Program-made: the position numbers and the translations under genes | Source: Conus ventricosus | Taxonomy: Eukaryota > Mollusca > Gastropoda > Neogastropoda > Conidae | Assembly: GCA_018398815.1 (NCBI GenBank) | Contig: CM031602.1 | Location: forward strand, 100,507,511-100,571,510 | Direction of reading: 5' to 3' | Length of the DNA: 64,000 nucleotides | In this document: positions 39,852 to 50,521 of the stretch, one piece after another | How the letters are laid out: the number at the start of each line of letters is the position of its first letter | Numbering within the stretch: position 1 is the stretch's first letter | The notes under the pieces: model-generated | The model's database searches: none | What the model was told of the DNA's origin: nothing | The model's input: the letters and a program-made list of their open reading frames with translations, nothing else

Positions 39852-41399
39852 CTGAATTGACTACTTTTGGTCTCGCCTGTAGTATCTTGAAAATGATGTG
39901 TGCATCTGATGAAAAGCAGCGCTCTCCCCGAGAAGCAAGCCAGTTGTTCGCTACTAGTCCCAGATACAGCCAACAGACAAGGGTGCTTTTCCATGACAAG
40001 ATCATCTGGCCATCATGGTAAGTTGATGTACAGATCATCCACTAGCTCCCCTTTTCTTTAAAAGCAAAGTTAATAGAAATTGTTTATAACACAATTTTTA
40101 ATGTTCCAAAATTGCGTTCTTCTGCTAACGTGTCAGTCCTGGATGACTTGAGTTGAGGGGTTTTCTCTCTTTTTGTTCTGCTGAACATGTCCTGATCGAG
40201 AATGACATCTCTTTCTCGGGTCAAAGAATATAACGAATGCCTCAAGGAGTGTTTCGTACGATGTGGTCTCGTCGTTTTTATCAATATTTGGTATGAGCAA
40301 TGGGTTTTATGCCACCTCACCTACGGTGAAGAGGAAGGTATCGATTTGTTTTTGCCTGGGTGCCATTGACAGACTTGAACCAGAAATCTACTTATGGCTT
40401 TCATTTCAGCCAACGTCGGTATATATTAAAGGACTACAAGAGACAAAATTTTTTATTGCTGTAAAATATTCTGTTTGTATCAACAACTAAACACATGGGA
40501 AGAAAATCTGCCATACACAATCGTAAATGTGTATATTTTTAAAAAAATCACCCGGGGGTTGATTTGCGTTTAATAACGTTTGTTTCACGATTTCTTCATT
40601 ATAAAACTTTAGCACTTACTGTGATGTTATCTGAGATTTTTTAATATTCTCAACAATTAAAAGATCGTTTCTGTGTTTGCTCTGTTGTTGCTATTCTAAT
40701 TTACTGTGGACAGGATTTTACAATTTCCTTTCTTTACTCAGAAAGGGATGGGGGGGGGGGGTGTGACCAGACCATCCTGTACGGGCAAAAATGAGTAATG
40801 GCGCGTATAATCCTCCAACCAATCAGAGGAGGCTCTCAGGCTGTCGGGCATGTTCTTCCTCCTGGTAATGTGCACATGAGTTGATGACGTCACTTGCAAA
40901 ACTTCGATAACCTTGTTGCACACGGCTTTTAAGAAGCAACGTGGTGGTTTGGGGGGGGGGGGGGGGGAGGGGGGGGGGGGCAGTGGAGGTGGGTTATGAA
41001 GACAACGAGTTTCACGGTCAGTGACGTCATATTACTCCGGAAAGAACGCTCGCATGGCGCAGGTGTTGCCAGGTCTGGTTATCTGCCCACTAGCAGAAAA
41101 GAAATGTACTAAAGCTTTCACGTGTAAATGGTAACTGTGAGTGATTTCACATGATAAAAAAACACAACAACATAGGAACAGCTATATTTAAATTTAAATG
41201 CTAAACATTAAACTTAAAGAGATATGTTTTTACTTTAACACAACCAATTCTCTCGTAAAATTAGTTAATCTTACATGAAAATAGTTTACAAATGTTTTCA
41301 CGTGAAGCTAGTTATTGCATTGAAACAGCCAAATATTACATGGAAATAATTTTTCACAATGGAGTGACTGAGGGCGGAGAACGAAGCAAAATTTAGAGA
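39852..41399. other. Unassigned sequence
   Basis: No gene recognised. Poly(G) stretches lie at 40749-40762 and 40951-40980. Confidence 0.35.
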
Positions 41400-41738
41400 G
41401 GGGGTTAGTTACCGCCAAGGACATTGACAAACAAAGCACAGGACAAGACACAATGCATTTCCACCTCTTGGGTCTTCTTCAGGCAAAAAAAAAAGATCAC
41501 ATTTAACATTTAGGACAGTACAAACAAAGAACGAAGAGTGACTTATCTGTTCATGTGTTCAGAAAAAATGGCCACCAGACGGAAATGAAAGAGGGGATTA
41601 TGGGAGAGGAGAAAGGTGAGGGTGGGGGGGGGGGGGGGGGGGAGTGAAACGATGGGGTTTGTAGGTTGTATACTGGTTTAGTGCAGTGGTATGATATATT
41701 TGTGACGGTTGTGGTTAAGGTGAATTGATAATAGTGCT

Positions 41739-41740
<2 letters not shown>
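41400..41740 (-). mobile_element. Penelope-like element 3' end fragment
   Basis: The minus strand matches 51233-51600, the 3' part of the Penelope-like insertion there, including the CCTGAAGAAGACCCAAGAGG block near its end. It is cut on its 5' side at a GT tract (41740-41820). Confidence 0.65.
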
Positions 41741-41793
<53 letters not shown>

Positions 41794-41822
41794 GTGTGTG
41801 TGTGTGTGTGTGTGTGCGTGTG

Positions 41823-41897
<75 letters not shown>
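41740..41897 (+). repeat. (GT)n then (TA)n microsatellite
   Basis: GT run to 41822, then TA run 41827-41897. It lies directly 3' of the Penelope-like element on the minus strand. Confidence 0.95.
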
Positions 41898-41903
<6 letters not shown>

Positions 41904-43352
41904 TAAAAGGTAAAGTTTAAAACTATCTACAGCGCTGTTTCATGCGATGCAATCATCAGGATGTGGTGGGTCTGTGCTGCCGGTGTTTTATAACTGCTTG
42001 TGTTGTCTGTCATCACGTGCTGTCTGTGTTTTTCGTGTGTTTCTGGTTCTTGTTCACTGATAGGAATTTCCACTTGTGCCTGCAGTTGTTAACCATTTCT
42101 ATCCTAGTATTTAAAGTTGCCAGTTGTGGTTTGCATAGTATTATGTACTTTTCTGTTTGAGCATAGGTTACATCTTTTTGAAATGTTGTTGTATGGTGCT
42201 GCTCTTTCTATGATTTTCCAAAATATATTGTAGTCTATCTTTTTCTCTTTGAGCTTCCAGATGTATTTACTCAATTCTGTTTGGTTTTTTTGTATCTTTC
42301 TTTGTTAAATGACTGTTTGTGGTTTGCATATCTAGTTTTAAATTGGTTTTCAGTGATACCTATATATGTTTCTTCTGCGTTCTCTGATTTTACAGTGGCT
42401 TGGTACACAATGCTGTTGTAGAGGCATTTGTTGCTCAGAGGGCACTGTTCTTTCTTGATACAGTTGCAGGATTTCCTTTCATCACCCTCGTTTTTCTCTG
42501 TACTGCTTTCATTTTGTTGGTTGAATCAATGATGTTTTTAAGGTTGGGCATACACGAGTATGATAATTTGATGCTGTTTTTGTTGAATATCTTGGATAAT
42601 TTGTGCTCTTTGGGGAATGATGACATTAGGATTCTAAAGAATTCTTTCCCTATATTTGTTTTTACTCTTCCGTCATAGGGGGGGTTGTACCATATGATCT
42701 TTCTTTTCCTGTTCTTCTTGTGTCTGCTCATGTCATTATCTGGGTCATATTGTAGTTTGTAGTTGTAGCCACTTTGTGTAACGCTTCTTGATATTCAGCT
42801 GCAGCGTTATTGAATGCTGTTTCATTGCATGACAGGTTAGATAATCTCTTATTATGCCTCTGGGTATTGTTTTTAGTATGGAAGGTGGATGGTTACTTTT
42901 GGATATTTACATAGACAGGTGTATCATTTGGTTTTTTGTATGGTTTATATATGTGCTGGTTGAGGTCAAACGTTGTATCTAAGTAGTTCACTATCTTTTT
43001 ATTTGCTTCTATAGTGATTTTTAGATTTTGGTTTTGGAAGATTTTACACAGTTCTTTTTTTTTTTTTTCAATGTTTCTAGGGTTGTCGTTCAGCGCAGCA
43101 AGGCCGTCATCCCTGTACAGTCCGACTTGTTTTTCCCAAATTTTTTTTTAATGTTAGATAGTATGAATAGTCCGACAAGTTCGCAAGTTTCGGCACCATC
43201 ATACGATCCATTGTGACATCAAAAGTTGAATTCTTGTTTGCGCTCTTGGTCCAGATTTCATTTTTGCTGTGTAGTAGAGTTTTCTTTGTATGGAAAATGA
43301 TTTCCATTTCTGACCCTGATATTTCAGTGTATTTGTTGGCAAATTTTATAGC
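41898..43352 (-). mobile_element. Penelope-like element, 5'-truncated (reverse transcriptase end plus GIY-YIG endonuclease)
   Basis: On the minus strand the reverse transcriptase catalytic box GLYRDDGLAAL lies at about 43095-43125, followed by a thumb region with KRKIIWYNPP and KIFNKN and SYSCMPN (42550-42715). A GIY-YIG nuclease domain follows, with a cysteine-rich CNC...C block (about 42420-42480) and ETYIGI at 42355-42372. Downstream residues include the conserved tyrosine/arginine of TRYANHKQSF. The frame is broken several times. Everything 5' of the catalytic box is missing, where the element meets the 28S-linked repeat at 43353. It uses self-primed reverse transcription if intact. The 3' part ends in a hammerhead-like motif and a TA microsatellite. 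Confidence 0.88.
41922..41962 (-). ncRNA. Candidate minimal hammerhead ribozyme in the Penelope-like 3' region
   Basis: Minus-strand order: ATC (stem I), CTGATGA core, TGC-ATC-GCA stem II, GAAA core, CA-GCGC-TG stem III, TA cleavage position, GAT closing stem I. All conserved core positions are present. Stems are very short, which is known for ribozymes of Penelope-like elements. Activity is not shown. Confidence 0.55.
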
Positions 43353-43628
43353 TAGACGACCTTAAGGCTGAAGATGCGCAGCGCAAAACCGTACTAGCTT
43401 AAGGCTGAAGATGCTACTCACTTAAGGCTGAAGATGTGTACCTGAAGCTATAGACATGTATATGTACATGTCAGGGCGGTGCTGATCATCACAAGATGAA
43501 GAAGAAGAACAAGAAGGAGAAGGAGAAGGGTGGGAAAAAATAATTCCACCATTTGCACACCACTTGTACACAAGTCTCTCTTGCCCCTGACTTAAGCTGA
43601 AGATGCAGGAAAAAAAAAAAAAAGGGCA

Positions 43629-43670
43629 CGCGGGTAAACGGCGGGAGTAGCTATGACTCTCTTAAGGTAG
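43629..43670 (+). other. 28S rRNA fragment: R2 retrotransposon target core
   Basis: CGCGGGTAAACGGCGGGAGT followed by AGCTATGACTCTCTTAAGG and TAG matches the universally conserved 28S sequence at the R2 site with one difference in 42 bases. Degenerate copies lie at about 44325-44366, 44672-44712 and 45151-45179. Confidence 0.88.
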
Positions 43671-43737
43671 ACGACCTTAAGTGACTCTCTTAAGGTAGAC
43701 GACCTTAAGTGACTCTCTTAAGGTAGACGACCTTAAG
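43652..43737 (+). repeat. 28-bp junction repeat, three copies
   Basis: TGACTCTCTTAAGG plus TAGACGACCTTAAG is repeated three times. Each junction forms a hairpin, CTTAAGGT-AGACG-ACCTTAAG, with an 8-bp perfect stem. Confidence 0.85.
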
Positions 43738-44712
43738 GCTGAAGATGCGCAGCGCAAAACCGTACTAGCTTAAGGCTGAAGATGCTACTCACTTAAGGCT
43801 GAAGATGTGTACCTGAAGCTATAGAGATGTATATGTACATGTCAGGGCGGTGTGATCATCACAAGATGAAGAAGAAGAACAAGAAGGAGAAGGAGAAGGG
43901 TGGGAAAAAAAATTCCACCACTTGCTCACCACTTGTACACAAGTCTTTTCCCCCGACTTAGGCTGAAGATAGGAAAGAGAGAAAAAAAAAAAAAGGGCCG
44001 CGGGGAACGCGGGAGAACTATGACCCTTTAAAAGGAGGCGACCCTTAAATGCCTCTTAAGGTAGACGCCTTAAGGCTGAAAAATGCGCAGCGCAAAACCG
44101 TACTCTTAAAGGGTGGAAGATGCTACTCCCTTAAGGGAGAGTGTACTGACGCTATGACATGTATATGTACAGTCAGGGCGGTGCTATCATCACAAAGAAG
44201 AAAAGAAAAGAAGGAGAAGGAGAAGGGGGGGAAAAAAAAATTTCCCCCATTTTACACCACTTGTAACAAGCTCTCTTGCCCCTGACTTTAAAGGTGAGAG
44301 CAGGAAAGAAAAAAAAAAAAAAAAGTGCCGCGGGTAAACGGCGGGAGAGCTATGCCCCTTTTTAAGGGAGACGACCCTTTAAATGACTCTTTAAGGTAGA
44401 CGCCTTAAGGCTGAAAATGCGCAGCGCAAAACCGTATGCTTAAAGGGTGAAGATGACTCACTTAAAGGGTGAAGAGGTACCTGAAAATAGACATGTATAT
44501 GTACATGTCAGGGGGGTGCTGATCATCAAAGATGAAAAAGAAGAACAAGAAGGAGAAAAAGAAGGGTGGAAAACAAAATTCCACCACTTGCTCACCACTT
44601 GACACAAGTCTCTCTTGCCCCCGATTAAAGGCTGAGATGCAGGGAAAGAAAAAAAAAAAAAAAAAAAAAGGGCACGGGGTAAACGGCGGGGGTACTTGAT
44701 CTCTTGGGAACG

Positions 44713-45150
44713 GGCGGGGAGCTAAAACGCGGCAGGTCTCGCCCGGGGCTCCCCGGGGCGTCCGCCCTCTCCTACCGATTTTGGTTGGGATTATAGCGAG
44801 CGCTCGGCGGCGGGTTGGCGGGGCTGGCGGTAAGGGGTTTTCGGATCCCCCCCATCCGTCTGCAGCGCTTCCCCCTTGCGCCGAGTCCCCCTTGTGAGTT
44901 CGACGGGTGCCGCGGTTTCTCCCACGGACCGTTGGGCTCTGCGCGGGCGGGGTCCCGCGTCCGTAGAAGGCGGCGTGCCACGGGGGACGACGGGGGGAGG
45001 CGACCTCGCCGGGGTTTTCTCCACCCGGGGCGAGGGCCCCAGGTCGTGGGACAGGAGGCCCCCCCCCCTTGGGCCTCAGAGAGATAACGCCTGGGTTTAT
45101 CCGGAAAAACGCGCCCGTCCCATCGGGTCGTGGTCCCGGGCCCTGGTAAC
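44713..45150. other. GC-rich island between two 28S target cores
   Basis: About 440 bases of strongly GC-rich sequence, in contrast to the AT-rich surroundings, lie between the degenerate 28S cores at 44672-44712 and 45151-45179. Reading frames exist on both strands but match nothing I know. It may be rDNA spacer or expansion-segment sequence, or part of an R2-site insertion. Confidence 0.55.
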
Positions 45151-45190
45151 GAGTGGGCGAGTAACTATGACGTCTTAAGTCTGTTGAAAG

Positions 45191-46190
45191 NNNNNNNNNN
45201 NNNNNNNNNNNNNNNNNNNNNNNNNNNNNNNNNNNNNNNNNNNNNNNNNNNNNNNNNNNNNNNNNNNNNNNNNNNNNNNNNNNNNNNNNNNNNNNNNNNN
45301 NNNNNNNNNNNNNNNNNNNNNNNNNNNNNNNNNNNNNNNNNNNNNNNNNNNNNNNNNNNNNNNNNNNNNNNNNNNNNNNNNNNNNNNNNNNNNNNNNNNN
45401 NNNNNNNNNNNNNNNNNNNNNNNNNNNNNNNNNNNNNNNNNNNNNNNNNNNNNNNNNNNNNNNNNNNNNNNNNNNNNNNNNNNNNNNNNNNNNNNNNNNN
45501 NNNNNNNNNNNNNNNNNNNNNNNNNNNNNNNNNNNNNNNNNNNNNNNNNNNNNNNNNNNNNNNNNNNNNNNNNNNNNNNNNNNNNNNNNNNNNNNNNNNN
45601 NNNNNNNNNNNNNNNNNNNNNNNNNNNNNNNNNNNNNNNNNNNNNNNNNNNNNNNNNNNNNNNNNNNNNNNNNNNNNNNNNNNNNNNNNNNNNNNNNNNN
45701 NNNNNNNNNNNNNNNNNNNNNNNNNNNNNNNNNNNNNNNNNNNNNNNNNNNNNNNNNNNNNNNNNNNNNNNNNNNNNNNNNNNNNNNNNNNNNNNNNNNN
45801 NNNNNNNNNNNNNNNNNNNNNNNNNNNNNNNNNNNNNNNNNNNNNNNNNNNNNNNNNNNNNNNNNNNNNNNNNNNNNNNNNNNNNNNNNNNNNNNNNNNN
45901 NNNNNNNNNNNNNNNNNNNNNNNNNNNNNNNNNNNNNNNNNNNNNNNNNNNNNNNNNNNNNNNNNNNNNNNNNNNNNNNNNNNNNNNNNNNNNNNNNNNN
46001 NNNNNNNNNNNNNNNNNNNNNNNNNNNNNNNNNNNNNNNNNNNNNNNNNNNNNNNNNNNNNNNNNNNNNNNNNNNNNNNNNNNNNNNNNNNNNNNNNNNN
46101 NNNNNNNNNNNNNNNNNNNNNNNNNNNNNNNNNNNNNNNNNNNNNNNNNNNNNNNNNNNNNNNNNNNNNNNNNNNNNNNNNNNNNNNNNN
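45191..46190. other. 1000-N gap
   Basis: Exactly 1000 Ns between the 28S-linked region and the Polinton-like polymerase. The N-terminal half of the polymerase is probably missing here. Confidence 0.99.
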
Positions 46191-46203
46191 TGTCTTTTTA
46201 TGA

Positions 46204-48002
46204 CTCTATGCAGCACATGATGGATCATTAGAGTCACTGGCTATGTCCTTAAAGTCCTGCCCAATAACGGAAGAATATTATGACCCAACGCTTGTTAGAA
46301 AGGGCGTTTACCCTTATGAGTACATGAACAGTTGGGGAAGGTTTGATGAAGATACACTTCCACCTGAAGGCGCGTTCTTTTCTAGTCTTAGAGGAAAGGA
46401 CATTAGTGATTCTGATTACCAGCATGCTCAAGAAGCATGGCAGAAGTTAGAGTGTAAAACGATGGGAGACTATCATGACTCATACTTGATGGCTGATGTA
46501 TGTTTGTTGGCGGATATTTTTGAAAATTACAGAAAGACCTGCATGAAACATTATAGCCTGGATCCCGCGCATTACATTTCTGCGCCCGGATGAGTTGGGA
46601 TGCTTTCTTAAACTTTACTGGAGTACAAATTGATTTATTGTCTAACCTACCAATGATTCAAATGATTGAAAACGGATTGCGTGGAGGAATTAGTATGGCG
46701 TCGCATCATTACTGTAAAGCAAACAACAAATACTTGGACGACTATGATCCAAGTAAAAGGTCTAACTATCTTATGTATTTAGATGCAAACAATCTGTATG
46801 GTTGGGCTATGGCGCAATCACTTCCATTACGCAACTTTGAAATGTACACAGGTACGAATAATATTCAAAAGGCATTAAAGTGGTTGGGCAGTTTAACGCC
46901 CGATCAGCAGTGTGGATACATTCTAGAAGTTGACTTAGAATATCCTCAGGAACTCCATGACCTGCATAATGACTACCCATTAGCTGCAGAAAGCCTAAAG
47001 ATGAATCCAAGAGAGCCGCCTAAACTTGTGCCTAATCTTCGGGGCAAAAAAAATTATGTCTGTCATTACAGACTTCTACAATTTTATTTAAGACATGGTT
47101 TAAAGTTAACAGCTGTTCATCATATAATTGCTTTTGATCAAGAACAGTTCATGAAACCATACATCATGAAGAACACTGATCTTAGAACTAAATCCACAGA
47201 TGCTTCAGAAAAAGACTTTTTCAAGTTAATGAACAACAGCTGTTTTGGAAAGATTATGGAGAATCCGCACAAGCGCAAAGATGTCAGATTAGTTACCAGA
47301 GAGAACGAAGCAATTAAGCTGACTTCAAAACCCAATTATCAGGACTTCAGAAGATTTCATGACCAGCTTTTTGGCATAATGATGAAGAAAAAGAAAGTCA
47401 AATTGGACAAACCTGTATTTATCGGGTTTACTGTTTTAGAATTATCAAAGCTTTTGATGTTAGAATTTCTTTATGACTACTTTAAGCCCTTGTATCCAGA
47501 GTCCAGAGTACTTTACACAGATACAGATAGTTTTGTTATAGATATCCCTACTGAAGACATCTATAAAGACATGGAAATCGAAGTGGCTAAAGGACATACG
47601 GGATGGTATGATACATCTGATTACCCTAAAGATTCTCCTTTGCATTCGATTACTAATAAGAAGGTTTTAGGAAAGATGAAGGATGAATTATCTGGAAAGG
47701 TGATCAAGGAGTATGTGGGTTAAGGTAAAAAAATGTACAGTATTTCGAGCCAGGAGAAAACCATTAAGAAAGCAAAAGGAATATCTCGCAGTGTTGTGCA
47801 GTCAAACATATCACATGACAACTACAAAGAAGCATTGTTTGGCAATAAGACTTTTCATCATGACAACGTAAAACTGCGATCTAATCTACATGAGATCAAC
47901 ACAACAGTTGTAACAAAGAAGTCGTTAGATAGAACAAACACAAAACGTGTGTTTGTTAATCCAAAGTTTTCATATGCAATAGGGCACTGGAGGACCGCAT
48001 AA
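46204..48002 (+). pseudogene. polB: Polinton-like family B DNA polymerase (protein-primed type), C-terminal part
   Basis: The fragment begins after the gap in the exonuclease domain: YHDSYLMADVCLL contains the ExoIII tyrosine and aspartate. Polymerase motif A is YLDANNLYGWA, motif B is FKLMNNSCFGK and motif C is LYTDTDSFVIDI, all with their catalytic residues. The C-terminus ends near SYAIGHW. A one-base loss near 46588 shifts the frame, and an in-frame TAA at 47721-47723 interrupts the end; another shift lies near 46230. The usual N-terminal exonuclease motifs would be in the gap. The enzyme replicates the element genome in the nucleus. It converges with, and overlaps, the coiled-coil gene on the other strand. 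Confidence 0.9.
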
Positions 48003-48304
48003 ACAGGGGGTTTATATTTTTCATCAACTTTTATTATAAGATCAATCATAGCTTCATCCAATTCATTTAAATCTTTTCTCATGTTTGCTTGATGCGTTCG
48101 AATTTTTTTTATTATTTCAAGATATTCTTTTTCCCAATTTGGGGGTTTGAGTTGTAGGTGATCTGGATGGTTTAGCATGCATTGATTAATCCTCAAAAAT
48201 GCTCCCTTAACAGCATTACACGCATCAAATGATTCCCGTATCATTTTCAAGGTCTCTTCCTTTACCATTCTTGTTTCGTTCTGCACTTCGTCCTGAGCTT
48301 CCAT
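47990..48304 (-). CDS. Polinton-like small coiled-coil protein, unknown function
   Basis: Starts at 48304 (MEAQDEVQNE). It is rich in K, E, N and L with heptad-like spacing and reads open to 47858, overlapping the 3' end of the polymerase gene. The real end is probably near 47990. It lies 25 bases downstream of the integrase stop in a minus-strand cluster. A second, truncated copy is at 52173-52426 with about 90% identical residues, which supports the coding reading. No known function. Confidence 0.55.
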
Positions 48305-48329
48305 TTTAACTCAAATATATTTACGTAAA

Positions 48330-49276
48330 TTAATTAAGCGGAACTGTGTCTGGTGGGATTATCTGCAGTTCTTCCTTCACAAAAGATCTTTGAGGAGCTG
48401 GTTGTTTTGTTGTGTCAGTTTCTCGTAAATAATACACGGGCGGATTCATTTTTACAATTCTTTTTATTTCATATGGATCAACACTCCAAACTGGATCGGT
48501 TGCCCTGATGCGAGTGTCCCCTTCTGCTTCCCCCGGTAAATAAAGGTACCTTACTTTTAAACCAAATGGTAATAGTTTGCTGGATGAACTGGAGTCTTCA
48601 GCAACATTTATTGTTTTTTAATTGCTTGTACTGGTTTTAAACCCTTTAAATTCTTCATTATTCATTGCGCGTAGAACTGAGGGCAGTCTTCTAACCCATT
48701 CTGTGTTGCGAGAATTGTCAATCAGCTCTCTGTGATACTGGTAGGAGAAAAGTCTTTCAGCTAACTGTTTGTTAAAGTTTTCAACTAAAGCCTGTGATCT
48801 GTGAACTCCTGGAATGCCTCTTTTAATGGTAACTCTATGTTTAACAATAATTGATTCACTTGCCCTGTTAAATTCTTTTCCATCATCGACTTGAATCATG
48901 CGAGGATAAGTTAAGGGCCTCGTTGATATATCATTGTATGGCAACAGCAACAGCAGAAGCACTCTTTTGTGTTAAAGGTTCCGCATCTTTGTATCTTGAA
49001 GCTATGTCAATGACTGTGAGTGCGTACTTAAATCTTTTTCGTCTAATCGTATCATGGGTAAATATAGAAGGTCCATTTGATGGGTGTCGTTCGTATTGTA
49101 TTCACAAAGTGTGGTCTCTGTATTCGTCTAGGTGCAGGTAAATAAATTTGCCAAATCGCTTGTTTAGATAACCATTCTTTCGCTGTTTGTTCACTGACTC
49201 CCGCTGCTTGGCTTAGCTTTTTTATTGCCGTGATTCCCTTCCAATATCCTTTTGGTGAATAATAGATTTTGTTCAT
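48330..49276 (-). pseudogene. Polinton-like retrovirus-type integrase, frameshifted copy A
   Basis: The ATG at 49276 gives an N-terminal domain with YYSPKGYWKG and SKQAIWQIYLPAPR. The catalytic core shows aspartates in TVIDIASRYKDAEPL and MIQVDDGKEF and the glutamate in SQALVENFNKQL. The C-terminal region, about 48540-48340, has a small beta-barrel-like segment with PFGLKVRYLYLPGE. Frames change near 49060, 48960 and 48600. It would insert the linear element into chromosomes. About 315 residues when complete. It sits 6 bases after the stop of the upstream membrane protein, and the same-strand neighbours suggest one transcription unit. Confidence 0.85.
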
Positions 49277-49282
49277 TTTTAT

Positions 49283-49688
49283 TCAGCCAATATTATGTGC
49301 AATAAAATACACAATGGTCATACCAACGACAATAAACGCGATTTCTTGCATCTTTTGTTTTTCTGATGGTTGATAAAAGTCACTGAATTTTGGTGGGGGC
49401 AATGTTTCGATTGGTTTGCCTGTTACAAGATAATATTCTTTTATTGCCTGTCAACATCTTTAAATGTGTAAGCTGCATGCTCCGTTTTTTTCAGTTTGTA
49501 TTAATAAAATCTAACTGCTCAATTCTCTGCTTTTCATAGTGATCTTGTGCTGCAGCTAGTTGCTCCATAGCTTTGTTATGTCTTTTTCTCTCGCCGTCAT
49601 CCCGTAGTTTACTAAAAGCGTAATTACTTCCGCTAAAAGCAAGCGCATTCACCACAGCGCCGCCTATCATCATTACGAGTGAAGCCAT
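49283..49688 (-). pseudogene. Polinton-like small membrane protein 1
   Basis: Starts MASLVMMIGGAVVNALAFSG, a hydrophobic N-terminal segment, followed by a charged K/E/R-rich middle and, after a frameshift near 49470, a second hydrophobic stretch EIAFIVVGMTIVYFIAHNIG before the TGA. About 130 residues and two membrane segments. Copy B at 53400-53569 has lost the N-terminal half. Function unknown. Confidence 0.6.
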
Positions 49689-49710
49689 TTTTTATAAATG
49701 TATTTTTTAT

Positions 49711-49940
49711 TTACATATTTATACTGTCTGGAATTATTCCTTGCTTAACTAGAAAATCTTTCGTGGCAAACGAAGCTGTAATAATAGCGATTAGCTTTGC
49801 TGAATCCTCAAAGTCTAGTTTGCCAAGATCTGCTGGTTTTATTTTTAACAAGCTTTTACCAAGCATTGTGTATCCGATACTTAGCCTCCAATAACAACAG
49901 AATGGTATACAAGGTTAGTAATAGTTTTTTCGGTGCTCAT
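49711..49940 (-). CDS. Polinton-like small membrane protein 2
   Basis: Starts MSTEKTITNL at 49940, has a short hydrophobic segment (YHSVVIGG, then GYTMLGKSLL), then ADLGKLDFEDSAKLIAII and ends GIIPDSINM. About 76 residues with one probable frameshift near 49890. Copy B at 53570-53780 preserves the C-terminal half. First gene of the minus-strand cluster, divergent from 49975. Function unknown. Confidence 0.6.
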
Positions 49941-49974
49941 TTTAAAAAATAAAATAATTATAATTAATAAAAAC
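49941..49974. promoter_or_regulatory. AT-rich divergent spacer of the replication module
   Basis: Thirty-four bases of almost pure A/T, with TTTAAAAAATAAAATAATTA, lie between starts on opposite strands. Candidate bidirectional promoter for four minus-strand and three plus-strand genes. Confidence 0.4.
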
Positions 49975-50521
49975 ATGAACAGCGATGATCTACTACAGCT
50001 ACAGTGGCCTAAACCTTCCTGAACTTACAAATGAACAAGTTGATGACCAAGCTATTATGCCCAAAAAGGAGAGGTTGTATTCTTTAGCAGCATGTGGGAA
50101 AACAAAACAGTTCCTTGGGAATGAATTCAGCATAGAACAGATTCAACAGATGGCGCCACAAGACATTATAAAGTATCATAACAGGTATGAAGCGCAGCTG
50201 GGGTCTAGAATGGTAAAAAGTGTAGGGCAAACGGTTCTTAGTTTGTACACTAAACTAGTCAGTAGATTTGCTCCCATTGATTCTGAACAAGATCTTACGT
50301 ATGATTTAACGCAAGATCCAGTTTTAACAAAGTCATTAGAGTCTCTAAGCTGTGATTTATATTACAGATTTGGAACATTGTTATCGCCGTTAATCATGGG
50401 ATTAATTACTTTTAATCATATAGATTTTATTTCCCTTCAAAATGAACGAGTCGAAAAATCAGCAGAATCAGGAAACACTGAATCAGAAAACATTGAATCA
50501 AGTCGAGAAAGTAACCAGTAA
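49975..50521 (+). CDS. Polinton-like uncharacterised alpha-helical protein
   Basis: The ATG at 49975 (MNSDDLLQL) fits the spacing from the divergent spacer better than the ATG at 49985. A one-base shift near 50015 joins it to the long frame that ends at 50521. About 180 residues: an N-terminal acidic stretch, ERLYSLAACGKTKQFLG, QQMAPQDIIKYHNRYEAQLG, then a conserved RFGTLLSPLIMGLITF hydrophobic segment. Copy B at 53825-54400 is decayed. Function unknown. Confidence 0.65.

Larger units (their letters stand above)
43353..44712 (+). repeat. Tandem array of ~335 bp units: structured poly(A) element joined to the 28S R2-target core
   Basis: Units start at 43353, 43724, about 44062 and about 44397. 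Each has about 270 bases starting TAGACGACCTTAAGGCTGAAG, with three or more copies of CTTAAGGCTGAAGATG. Next come the palindrome ACATGTATATGTACATGT, a GAA-rich stretch, several short hairpins and a run of 12-20 A. Each then ends in about 45 bases of the 28S rRNA core around the R2 insertion site. Units 2-4 are progressively noisier. No protein is encoded. A 28S-targeting non-autonomous retroelement or an rDNA-derived satellite are the two readings. Confidence 0.8.

Noticed and set aside
43629..43670. Part of a functional rRNA gene
   Set aside because: Only the 28S target core is present, repeated and interrupted by the element; no neighbouring 28S continues downstream of the R2 site.
44462..45190. 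Minus-strand protein over the GC-rich island
   Set aside because: It crosses the N gap, has no recognisable domain, and the open frame is expected from high GC.
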